From Trichoplax adhaerens (lineage: Eukaryota; Placozoa; Uniplacotomia; Trichoplacea; Trichoplacidae): a stretch of DNA of 64,000 nt. Location of the stretch: the NCBI RefSeq assembly GCF_000150275.1, contig NW_002060967.1, positions 62,001 through 126,000 of the forward strand. The letters run 5' to 3'. Position numbers and translations under genes: made by a program. The notes below the pieces were generated by a model. It searched no databases. It saw only the letters and a list, made by a program, of their open reading frames with translations, and was not told the DNA's origin. Shown one piece after another: positions 23,092 to 35,283 of the stretch; within the stretch, counting starts at the first letter, position 1, and each line of letters starts with the position of its first letter.

Positions 23092-25860
23092 CAGTATGTG
23101 CTTGGTTAGTCTTAGAATCGAATTGAACATAGCTCAGCCTAAAAGTCGGTCGGTATAAACTGAAGCTGGTAAATAAAATTTAGATAATTATTAATAATTA
23201 ATGATATAGTGTCTTAATACTTGCGTTCTTGCTACCAACGGTTGTACTGTAGCAGTTATGATTTGCACACCTACTTCCAAATCTTGCCCTAAATTAAGAG
23301 GTATCTTCAATAGTGATTGCTTCTTATGGTCTTTAGCTTGGACCCTAAATAGTTAGAATTTCGCTATATCAATTATGAAATACTAGTGCAAACTCCCGTC
23401 GCTTTACTGACGGTTTACGATAATGTGCTCATTTAACAGAGGTTCAGTAACTTTATACCGTACCGTGTAATTGATTTAGTTTTGATAATTGTCTTTGGAG
23501 ATCGAATTTTGTACCTGATCAAAAGCTCGTCGAATCTTTCAGAAGCATCAGGTACAGCACCAACATCTTCATCTTCAGGAATTGTAATAATATCCTAAAA
23601 CCCACTATACCATCAAAACAGTAAATAATTTTGTAATGGTATAACTTAGACCAGAGCAAGAGTTATTTTCTGCCTGATAGAATTTAGTAATATCGAAGAT
23701 ATTATTAGCTGACTGAATATGCATTAATTCAATTTCTATCCCAATATCGTAAAATCAATTAAGATCAATCATCCCCATGAATGACAAATTAAAATTGATA
23801 ACTACGGTATTTGATATTCTGAGAGTAATTACCTCGTAGAAAACATGTTAGAGCAAGTCCATAAGGCATCATTCATGGAAATGTCATCATTATGCCCATA
23901 ATTTTTTATACAAAATCGGTACCTTCTTCCCCATAACCAGATGCCACAAAATGTACTATTCAACTCCAATATTATTTACTCTCGACATAGTCTAACATAC
24001 TATAGTATCGCAATACCGTACGTAGTTATAATCGAAAGAAGTGCTCTTTTAATGCAATATACGATGTTTACACGTTTACAACATGCTGTACAGTAGTGCA
24101 GTACTTGGCTCACAGTATATTGAGCTTAATTATCATTCATCGTACACACATACACTCCCACGGAAATTATTTTCTGATAAATAAGATGATTACTTGCTAA
24201 CAGTGTGTCTTATTTACAAAACTCTCTAAGCATCTGACGAATGGCAATCCTAACAAAAATTCTCGTCATTGATTAACAATAATTATTGGAGCTGTTGAAA
24301 AATTACTCGATATTATATACAACTGCAAGTATATGCAAGTGCTAGTAGGAAACTGGCCAGCTATTATCAGCTTTGGCTGCAAAATATACGTACAGTATAT
24401 AAATGATCTATGTTTACGTAACTTAACCCGTATATTATAGTATACATTCAATATATTCAGTAGCGTTGCGTCGTCTTTATCAGTGAATTATATTCAACAA
24501 TATTGCAGTATCTCGGTATCTCGCTTTAGCTACTTAAAAGGAAGTTGTAATTACTTTGTAAACTACGAAGTATTAGATGCTTTGACTAGATTAAAACTAC
24601 ATGTAATATCAGGGATGAGCAGAGGTCTTAATTTGTAAACTAACTGTACCGAAGAAAACGATTCCAACCGAATCTTTAACACTGCAGACAATTTTATTCA
24701 TGAGAACACTTCTAGCACTGTACACTTGAGGAAAATGATAAACCGGTTTAAAGATTAATCAAGGGCAATTAATAAATGGAATATGTTGTGTGCTTGATGC
24801 AATCACAACATTGCAGTAAAGATTATCAAATATTAACTGATATCATCCTATACTATAATACTCTGATAGTACAGAGATTAAGCACTATGGTGTCTCTGTA
24901 AGATACAGTATATAACCTCATAAATAAACTAGTATACGCGTCCATAAGAGCATCAGGATGTGACAAGTACAAGTGTTGTTCAGTCATAAAACTGCTGTCT
25001 ACAGTATTTAAGCATTTGGTACTATAAGTGTTGGCGTATTGCATCTTGCATCATGAGCATGGTAATATTTAATTTCAATTTAGGGAAATTTTAACTCAAT
25101 CCTGCCAGGCAGTATCCTATTATATTATATATACCATGTTGACTTTGACTAACTTTGATGCTCAATTGGAATGGTGTTAAATCGTTGCCATCGCTAAGTT
25201 GGAATATTGGGGGGGGTGGGGGTGCTGCAGTCGATTAGCATGATTAAACCATCTTTACTTGCCCAACGTATCTATTAGGGTTTGAAGAGAGTCAACTATA
25301 TTATATCCATACACTTAAAAATAACTACAATAATAATATTTTTACACAACAAATTAATACATTTGATGAAGTATACGCTTATAAAACATCGCGTGGGTAT
25401 CATATAGATTGCACAGTAAATCGGACATTGGGTATGATGTACTATGCACAATAACTGCATTAGATTGCGATTGTAATAACCACAGAGGTAAGAGGTTTCT
25501 TTTCGTTGACCTCTATGGTAAGAGCTCGGTAATGCTAGTGTATTAGAGATAGGCAAATACTCATTCAATCTGATCCAAAATGATCGAAATTTACTGAATT
25601 GAACTCGCATGCATGGGTGTGCTACCACAGACTGCTATTCACATCAACACACGAATATGTATCGAAATTGCAAATGGTCAACATGTTTGCCCGTCCAGAT
25701 ACAATTCATCTATCACTACTGTGACAAGTACGTCCTGATCAGCAGGTACGTCTTGACCATTTTCTTCTTCTGCAGCAAACATATCACTTCCTCGCCAAGT
25801 CCATACTGAACCTTCACTAAACGTTGCATCGAATGGCTTCTATGATAATTCAATTTCGCT
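23092..25860 (-). pseudogene. Ku70 (XRCC6) fragment C, broken N-terminal half
   Basis: Collinear with 13.5-16.85 kb of XRCC6 but decayed. Defects I can see: part of the first intron and exon edge replaced by a 60-bp foreign repeat at 23380; the donor after the FDITKFYQ exon changed from GT to GC; a jump from the DIGIEIELMH exon to the region before LWTCSHMF that deletes two exons (the RLAQTKAK and KRIMLFTNNDDPH ones); an extra ACTG block in the MNKIV exon; a poly-G insertion near 25210; and a one-base deletion right after the start codon (ATGACAACG to ATGCAACG, near 25826), which shifts the frame. No intact protein is possible. Homology continues past the start codon into the spacer (about 26.1-26.65 kb matches 17.2-17.85 kb). 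Confidence 0.88.
23380..23439. repeat. 60-bp interspersed repeat, copy 1
   Basis: The 60-bp sequence from ATACTAGTGCAAACTCCC to GTGCTCATTTAACAG is present in inverted orientation at 38336-38395 with one visible mismatch (TTACTGACGG versus TTGCTGACGG). It interrupts Ku70-homologous sequence here, so it arrived after the duplication. It contains CCGTC...GACGG, a small inverted repeat. Confidence 0.85.
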
Positions 25861-27185
25861 ACTAGCGTTGATAATGTTAGTTTGGTTCTACATTTCTCGT
25901 TTCTCCCTTTGTGCAAATGATAAGCATCAATGCTTTTAATGATGCGCTCGTAGAAAGCTTTCAAAATGTTACTCAATCAATCACAAGTTGACAACATAGT
26001 AAGTGTCATATATCTGAATCTTAGACTCGGTTAATGTTGGTATAGTAACCCACGAAAATACACAACAGTAAGATAACATCACGTTGCAAACCCTGTGCAA
26101 AGATAATCTTGAAGCAGTCACAGTTTGATTGTGCAACGCCTGACAGAACCCTATTTTGTTTCATCACTCCTAATACTGTTTATGTAATCTGTACAAACTT
26201 ACTTATATATTAGGGGGTTTTTTAAAAAGCAACACTGTACTGCTTTTACAGTACTGGCATTTACTATCGTGCTGAAATTAGTACTGCAAACTACCTACAG
26301 TTTGCTAGGATCACCAGGAAGAACCTCTTTTTACTTGCAAGTGTTATTACTTATGAGCAAGACTTAATGTACTTTAGATTCTGTAGACACTTTACGGCCT
26401 ACGTCGGCCGTCTACTTTACTGTCAACTCTGCGGTAGTCAATGGACTTACTGTTTTACGTATAGATTTGATGTGCAGCGTAGCAAACTGTAAAATGCATG
26501 GAAGACTTGGAAAAACATGAAATCTAAAACTTTATTCAATGTCAAGGCTAAATCCACACTGCTACTATACATATTGTATGCAGTCCAAAAAAAAAACTCC
26601 TCTGTGAAAGACAAACATGCAAATGTTCCCCGCCCAGTTACTTTTTGCTTTCAATTGCTAACATCAACACGCTGTACTGTGTGCAGTGTGCAGTGGTAGA
26701 TTATGCGCAGTAGAATGCTGTCGAAAGGAAGCCACCGTTGTTGATTCAACACTGGGCCTGCGCATATCGCATGCGCAGTCGTTAACAACAGTGTCCACGG
26801 TGGGCTGGCCACTGGGTGTCGGTGCGGTACGGTAGTGTGTCATACTGTACCGGCCAGGTAGGATGGGTTGTATCGTACTGTACACAGTATCGATCTTCCA
26901 GCACCACCAGGGTTAACTTTCCCCCCCCCCCCGGTACCACATGCTGAACCTCTTTTGTGGTAGAGGGTGAGCTAACCTCCTGACTGGTGGCTTTCAGTGC
27001 CTTGAAAGATCACTGTGGATGAGAAAGTCTACCATATAGAAATGGATGTGTGGTATGGGCACTGGTATTGACGGCAGCGCGGCCACATCCCAACGCCTAG
27101 ACCTGGACCGTCCACTACTATAAAGGTGCCCAGCATGCATTTGGAAGGGCATCATTAACACCCCTGGCAAAGCAAACGTACAACC
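25861..27185. other. Spacer with decayed duplicate of 17.2-17.9 kb; LIN7 upstream region
   Basis: 26.1-26.65 kb resembles the spacer upstream of reductase copy 1 (shared AACGCCTGACAG, AAAATGCATGG...GAAAT and CCCCGCCCAG blocks), but no third reductase follows. A run of about 13 C lies near 26920-26933. CTGCGCATATCGCATGCGCAG near 26757-26778 resembles NRF1-type GCGCATGCGC sites and lies about 410 bp before the LIN7 start codon; a role in transcription is inference. Confidence 0.5.
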
Positions 27186-30100
27186 ATGGCCACAGAAGCA
27201 GACGGCAAGCCTCAACTCACTTTAGAGAGTGGTAAGTAAGTTTTTCCGCTGCAAGACTTTGATGTTTATCGCCTAGTTTCAAGGTTGAAAAAGAGAATCG
27301 ATCTTGTAGCATGGAGGGATAGCTTGAAAGAATGGACAGGCCCCTTTTTCAATTTGAAAATGGCCTTTGCAGATGTTTTCCTACGGTTGGGAAAAAACGC
27401 TGCTAGGTGTTTTTCAACACGGTGGCACCCTTTCCACAAAACGTCCGTTATTATTGAGGGCACACCTTATCCTCCTACTTTTGCCTAGCGTTTATCCATT
27501 GACCATTTGCTTTTTCCTCGCTTCATGACTTTGCTATTGCAATATCTTGTCCATGGAGTCCATGGACAAGATCATACATCACCAAGTCGACTGCCAATAC
27601 ATCGACTTACAAGTGGATGCAGCCGATCAACATGTTGGATTTGTTTTTTTCTTTTTGTTCTTGTCCAACAAGTACAAACTTATCTTGTACAGTACAAGGT
27701 CATGATCACTTCCACATCAACAAAACACAAGGAGAACTTGCAAGAAAAGAAACCAGGAGGAGTAGACACCGATTGCTCATGGACCGTTGGTTCATGAGCA
27801 TTGGAGAGTACAGTAGCCACTGGGGATAATAATTCATCGACGTCCATTAAGTTGTAACGATTAATACATCATTATCAATATTGATCAAAGTCTTTTGATC
27901 GATAATGGAGATCAATGGTTTAGTCGTTATGGAAAAAACAGTTTTCCCTGGCAAATGAAAGAGTGATGTTGGTCATCTTGTTTCTATTGGCTTTAGGTTG
28001 ACCTTCATGATCGTCAATCAGACAGTAGTAGGCGCTATTTCTTGCATTGCGTTTTTTTTTTCACCTGACTACAGAACATGCATAGACAGTAATCTGCATC
28101 ACTGTCTTCAAAGGCTCGACATTACTTCTTGATCGTTGATTTGCCTTCCGTGCATACTACTGCCAGCTGTAGCGAGTATTCCTACTTGGGGTGGCTCGAT
28201 CATTGCAAAGTTGAACATCGATGAAATAGATAACTGTCATTTTTTAAATCTTGGTATGCTACCAAGATACTGGTCTTGCAGTGCTTATTTTACTCTGTGC
28301 TATGTGCAAGAAGGTCCATCATGCTTCATCCAATTTAAAACCAATTGATGCCGCTACTTTTGATCGTTCTGCAATTTTTTTTTTTCTTCTTGCATGACGG
28401 TAGAATGATTCGGTGATCGACCTGCATTCACTCCAATCGCTATTGCTACCTTACTGTTATCACAGCGTTATGTGATTAAATAGAATATACTTAACCTACC
28501 GTAATAAAAATATCTCAAAATTGCACAGTCTTAGCCTAATTGATTCACATAGTAGTTTGATGGAAAATTGACCGAACGATTGGCTACACATGCAAAGGTC
28601 AACTACCGCAAATAAAAAAACATCTCAAAATTGCACAGCCTTCATAGACTTATTGATATGAAATAGCTGTAGTTACATATTGCAATTCCAAGTTCTCTGC
28701 TACGTTATTGCATTACTTTTTATTTCGCTCAAAAAAATACTTCTGACACTAATAGTGTAGACGCGTGTCAAAACAGTAATACGAATGACTACTCTGTTGG
28801 CAAAATTTCTGTTATTTTTTCCCAAAACATTTGTATCTTCCGTTTACATAACTCAATCTTATCCAAATTATCTTCCCTATTTGGTCTCAGGAAAAGCTGA
28901 TCTGTTGATTAAACTATTTTCACCTCATTAGCTTATTTGCCTTGTTCTCCACATGGTGCACTTCGTAGTTATTGTCTATCTTGCTGGAGAAGTTTATCAA
29001 AAATCCCTTAACGTGATAGAAAAAAAAAAGCAGAAGAACTGATATTGTGGATGTCTTCCAACTGTTTCTGCATCGCATCAAGCAACCTTTGCAAAATCAC
29101 TAGATCGACATGCCCCCTTACTTATTGTATGCAATACCATCGCCTTTGCAGCGGTGCTACTCGGAACTACTTGAAATACTGTAGCTTCCACCAGTAGTTG
29201 AAAGTTGTGGAAATAAATCCATTGAGCTCTCTTACAAAAGTTGTCAACAAGCTTATTGTATAGGATAGTGAGCTTAGTAATGAACTAGTTTATGTGGGTT
29301 ATTTTTCGATGACAACTTTTATTAGCTACTCGCTTGCGGTTATTTACCTTACAGCATGATCGTTACATTGATGATGCTAAACAGGTGCACAACGGTGCCT
29401 ACCAGCTGTTATTGATCATGCAAATCCTTATTAGATACAATCACTACTTTAATAGTCAATATTTATTATCCAACGAAGAATTACCAATTCATATCTATCG
29501 TCGATAAAGATAGTCGTTGCAAGTGCTCGATAGACTTATACTCAGGTCAAAATTATATTCACTGTAATCCAATACACACGATGCTAAATTTGACCAAGTC
29601 GGTGTAATTAATTTTTTTTCTGTATAAAAAAAATTCAATTTCCTAAAAGATGCAATTGTGCAAAACCTGATACACCCAGCATCAAGAAAGCGCAAGGGAT
29701 CACTTTTGTACATTATTTTTAATAGTATATCCTGTTACTTGGAGTTCTATCGAATACAGTTTTGAAGTGATTATAGGTAGCGACCAATATTAGTGCAAAA
29801 CATATTAGTCAGCAATGGTTGTACAATTTCCATCCTTGACAGATTTAGTTGATTCCAGGCGTCGCTATTAGGGAATCATGTATAGGATATTCGTCTACGA
29901 TCGTTTTTATATAATTTGGCGTTGTAACTAAAGTGCACTATATTATTATTGGCAGGGACTTCTTAGCAATTTCTACTTGTCTCTGTTATTGGGTAAATAC
30001 GTTAAAAAAGAGTTTCCCTACACAGCACTAAATTACTAATACTGTGCCTGAAAGCTGTATTATGATGCATTTAAGTTATGATATAGTTATATTTAGTGCT

Positions 30101-33100
30101 TTCTTGCATAATGTGATAATAAGTAACACTAATTATACGCGTATGTGTGGTTTTTTGTTATGCCAACTGTGGTATCCGACTGTATAATCTCCTTATTATG
30201 CCAGCTGCAACCTACTTGTAGAAAAATAGCCAATTGTCTTCAAAGCAATCTTCTTCTAACTTTTGACCTAGTGCTCAGTACTTTATCAATCTCCATAATA
30301 GCATAGACGAAGCAATTAGTATGTAGTAATTGAGAGAAATGCATATTTTTTATCGTAATCTATTTGTTCGCATTAAAACAATATTGTTCCGGCATTTTCT
30401 TTTGCCAACAAAAGAGAAACATATCTCTTGTATACTTATGGTTCGGCAAATAGATCAGTCCACTAGTTTTCTATAATAGTTTCTAGGAAAATAATCATCA
30501 TGAAAGAAAAATTTTTTCCTGACATGCTTTAGTTTGTGTTGTCTCTCATGTTTGCGCGAATCACAATTTTTTGACTATTAAAACTGGATACAATTTTAGT
30601 TAACCGGTAGATGCACATTACTGTTGAAAATAATAGTAACTGTAAAAGGAAAATAAAATTCTAAAACTGAAGCACTACAAAATATTTATAATATAGTTCG
30701 CTATTGAAATTATGATTGGTGACAAGGTATGTATGTTAAAGGTAAAACAATACATTTTACGTATATCTTTTCCAATTTATTTACATTACAAGCAAAGTAA
30801 TACATTTCTCAAGATCTTTCCGAATCGATCCTTAGTATTTCTATCTTGTATGCAATATCAGATAGCGATTCAGAAAATAGAATCTAGCATGCAATGTAGA
30901 TGTTAAGATTTGTGTTTTCAGTTCAATCGATCTGTACGCCTTCAAACTACCGATAAGCTCATGTATCTATAACTTTTAGACTGACAATATTTAGCTTAAT
31001 ATTACAACTGCACGTAGGTATCATTTTAATCTCTATAATTAATGATAAAGTACATACGACTAGATATTGTTCCCCTTCATTAAACTTCTAATATCAACAA
31101 TAGTCACAAATAGAAGGCCTTTATCAATTATTCAGACAAGCGAATGGTTTAGTGTTGACAAAATTTTTTTATTTTTATTTTTAAACAGATACTTACATTA
31201 CCCTTGTTTATCGTACTTGCCAGGGATTGAAATGATCATTATTGAATAGATGCTTTATTTCGTATATGCATGGGATGGAAAAGAAGGGAAAGGGTTGAGA
31301 TATGTGGTGTGCATTTACTAACTTCGGATGCTGTAGGATGTTTCCCTTCACATTGCGATTAGTTGTCATATGTACGCAAATGCAGCTCGAAATTTGTAAA
31401 ATTAACCAAACTAATAATAACAAACTAATGGGGTATTTGATAATATTAACTTTAATGGTTGAGTAAACTATCAGTTATATCGCTGGCTATTGATCTTCGC
31501 TAACATAAATGTTTATTGCATCTTTTTGACATCATGATATGCAGGAGACAACCTGGGGATATGCTGATTAGTTAGCGCAATACACAGCATATAGTTTACT
31601 GTAAGGAATACAAAAATCCGTAAGCCTAGGCATCTGTGAATAGTTCAAAATGAACCGTTAAATGCAGCACCAGCATAACATCTAGACGAAATTGAAGGCA
31701 CCATAAAATTTTGACAAGTTTCACGAGTAGCACCACTCGTACGATAGTAGATATCGTAGTCATCTTTAGATAACTTTCACATCTGCTATCGTTCAGGAAT
31801 CTTTTTATATCACGGTATCTTCTTGCTTCAAATACCATGATAGCATTAAAATCTCAGTGAAAATAATGCGACTTGGTAGGATGTTAGGACTCTGTATAAG
31901 CTATTAAAGTATTTAATTAATTTATTCGCTTTTGATCGTAACTCGATCAGTATTGATAAGGACTAAGATATTAATGTGTACTGCGAAATAGCTAAGTTAT
32001 AGTAATTTTATTGACGTAACTTTGATCCAAAATCTTGTAAAGTAACGGTAATTCATCAACGAGATTGCTATATAAAAATTATAAATACTATATATATATA
32101 TACAGATATGCTGACTTGAAAATTAGGGTTTGCAATTTTATTTGATATTTACCCATATTAATATCAATTAAAATATCCAGGACAAAATAGTAAATTGAAC
32201 TATCTTCTGTAAACAGAAAACATTATGTCTTCATAATAAATTAACCTAATTGTTTTATTTGAGATCCTATAATAACTACTAAGGCAACCGATCGACCTCA
32301 AAATCTAGTGTAATTGTTAAATTCTTTATATACTCACTTTTCAATTCCATTTTTTTTGCAGATATTAACAGAGCCATCCAACTGATTGATGCGCTGTCAA
32401 GTCGTAAGTACAATAGCTAAGGATTAATAGTTGCTAACATGTGCTTTACATAGTGCATTTAAATAAAGAATGATGCTCAATTTAATCAACTTATTCATAG
32501 CATTAACCGCCGACATGATTATATAGCACTATGTGAAAGCTTAATAGGGACTATATGAATATCTGTTATTCTATATCTTATGCAAGTGCTAATATCGGCT
32601 CTTCGAAAGAATTAGTTTGTTGGTGCTCGATATTATTCAGTTGATTAAGCTAGCTTCACTGAATCATAAAACTCGTTATAAGTTAAGTTTTGAATGGCCT
32701 CTTTTGCAAAAGCGTAATCACCGTGCTTGGTATATAGTGTATCATAGATTCTAGTACGAAAGGATAGTATGATTTATACATCATGAACAGAGTTAATTGA
32801 TGAGATTCTAGTTTACCTTCAACAAGATGATATGATTAGTGGTAAAATTTTATAGTTCGAAATTGATATGAGCTATTCACTCGATAAACAGATAGAAGCA
32901 TTCCTTCCGAGAATTTACAGAAATTAAAAGAAGTTTTAGAAAGCGACTTCTGTAAAACTGTTCGAGAGGTAAATGAAGTATAAACCTTCGTACTATATTA
33001 ATAATAAATTTTCTATAAGAATCAACCACTGCTACCAATTTACAAAAACACAATTTTGATTACTGTTGTTATTGAAACGAGATCGAGTAGCAAAAAAACA

Positions 33101-34218
33101 CAGCAGACTGTATTTTAATATGTATATCTAGGTACAGTATCAGAATCTTATAATCTGTATTGATAACTTCGTACTAGGTGTACGAAAGCGTATATGACAC
33201 GGTAGATATCAACACTGGAAATGAAGAGATTACAGCCCAAGCTACCGCCAAGGCTACTGTCGCTGCATTTGCAGCCAGCGAAGGCCATGCTCATCCACGT
33301 GTTGTGGAGTTATATAAGGTAAGCAGGGCTCTTACATTGCTTAGATGTTTGGATGTACATATCTACTACACCGAAGTACTTATTGTTAGCTTAGAATAAA
33401 CTGTTGGTAGACAATGCATAAAACTTTAGGTCGAATTATTTGATTGCTACCTTGGCTCGACATGCCTAAAAAAGTACAAAATTGAGGCGATTGTGTAGGA
33501 AGTAAACATTGCATAATGTGATATATGTTTTAAATTAGGGTGAAGAAGGTTTAGGTTTCAACGTTATGGGTGGCAAGGAGCAAAACTCTCAGATATACGT
33601 GTCTAGAATTATACCAAATGGTATCGCAGACAGGTGAATTTACGTATTACTTAATATTTACAATTCTTGTATATTGTACTATTTCTTATAATAGCTATTT
33701 CTGTTGCGCATAAAATTATATAGAGATGGCAGATTACAACGTGGTGATCAAATCTTATCCATCAATGGAGCTGTAAGTACAACTTTAGCTCATTTTTATT
33801 CAAGTCTATTCTGTAATTCTCGAAAGATAGGCTGATACCATTATTATATTCCCAACAGAGCGTTGAAAACGAATATCATGAAAAAGCAGTTAATATGCTG
33901 AAAAATGCGCAAGGTAAAGTAGCGATCTTAATTTTTTACCAAGTAATGCAATAAAACTTTTATTAAAGGTGTTACAACTTTCTATTGTCTAATTATTTGT
34001 TATACATCAGGCAAGATTAGCGTCGTAGTCAAGTATGCTCCAAAATGTGAGTAAAGATCTCTTTGATTTTGACGCTGTGCTCTTATACTATGTGCATTCA
34101 AATACAATAGAATGATAGGAGAAGAAGTCTTAATTTATTTTTTTTGCAAACATAAAATTGAACAGTTTTGGAAGAAATGGAGCAAAGATTTGATAAGCGA
34201 GCCTCGCGTAGAGCATAA
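27186..34218 (+). CDS. LIN7: LIN7 L27-PDZ scaffold protein (9 exons)
   Basis: Adaptor that joins CASK/PALS-type MAGUKs through its L27 domain and membrane proteins through its PDZ domain, setting epithelial polarity and receptor placement. Exons: 27186..27231, 32362..32403, 32892..32968, 33178..33318, 33539..33633, 33724..33772, 33859..33913, 34011..34046, 34166..34218. Together they give 197 aa, the length of human LIN7C. L27 motifs: [31 protein letters not shown]. Then [20 protein letters not shown], and a PDZ domain with [14 protein letters not shown] (carboxylate-binding GLGF) and GDQILSING. The start was chosen because exon 1 ([15 protein letters not shown]) joins in phase and resembles the family N-terminus. 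The first intron is 5.1 kb, far longer than any other here. A possible 3'-UTR intron follows the stop (donor near 34228, acceptor near 34304), with AATAAA at 34322. Confidence 0.95.
27232..32361 (+). other. 5.1-kb first intron of LIN7
   Basis: No exon of any recognised gene was found on either strand. It contains a diverged 110-bp direct duplication (ATCTCAAAATTGCACAG at 28512 and 28622) and a (TA)n run near 32087-32102. No nested gene is supported. Confidence 0.7.
28490..28700. repeat. Two-copy 110-bp direct duplication
   Basis: CTACCG(T/C)AA(A/T)AA followed by ATCTCAAAATTGCACAG(T/C)C recurs 110 bp apart (28511 and 28621), with partial similarity on either side. Located inside the long LIN7 intron. 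Confidence 0.6.
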
Positions 34219-35283
34219 CTGAACTATCCTTGTAAGTTGATATTTTTATTTTTAAATTTTATTCAAAGTACGAAATCTTTTGATGTTGCTTATTTTTTTT
34301 CCCAGTAAAATTACATAAAAAAATAAATTATTATGTTTACATTAATTTGACAGCCATATATGTCGTAGACTCCTCTTATTGGTGGCATTTAACATCTCTT
34401 GGAATATATAATTATTATAGAACAAGACTTTTACTTCGCGTGTCGATAATATTCTTATATCTTTAGTACACGTGTACAACAATTAGTTATTATGTTACTT
34501 TAAGACCACGTAGATCTTGGTTCTGTATTGCGCTTTAGACAATAGGTTTTTTTTTAAAACACCTGTAAGTTAGTGTTGTTGCACTTTTAAATTCAACAAA
34601 CGGTGATATTGTACTGTATATTGTCGTTTTTAGATTTCTTGACATTATAGTCTCCTTTACTTTACTTAAGACGATATTTTTTTGGTTGTAACACCGGAAT
34701 TCTATTAATCAATAATATTAAATCTAGCAAATTTTCTTTTAATCTTTTTGGACTGTTTACAATCGATGTTGTTTGTTGACTGTCCACATTAGCACTTCGG
34801 TAAATTTAGTTGCCTAACTCGATAGTAAAATAGTAAAATATTCCATTCGCGTGGAACTTCTTCATCGGCACTGACCATTACTTGCTGCCTTTTAGTAATA
34901 TTGAACTTTTTTTATCATCAACCCAAATTAATAAAACTGCTTGAAATCCATATGATGGTATAAAATTATATTATTCAAACAAATATACCATAGAAATTTA
35001 AATACAGTAGACCCTTCATATAAAACTTTATACTTTACAGAGCTAATTAGCATTTGATCTTTATAACTAAAAACTGAACATTTTACAGGTCGAAACAAAG
35101 TGGTTAACATTGATCAGTATTAGCTCAGCTCATAGTTTCTAAAGATTAAAGATAATACTACTAAGGCTGCCGTTATAACAGCCAAGTTGTAGAGAGACCA
35201 AGCGTAATAAGATAAAAACTTTAAAATTTGCATGTCGATAGAATTAATTTTCAAGCCCAAAGTGGCCACCGATCAACAACCCA
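34219..35283. other. Convergent 3' spacer between LIN7 and TRAF gene
   Basis: AT-rich, no supported coding sequence. Holds the LIN7 3' UTR (AATAAA at 34322) and presumably the 3' UTR of the minus-strand TRAF gene. Confidence 0.6.
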
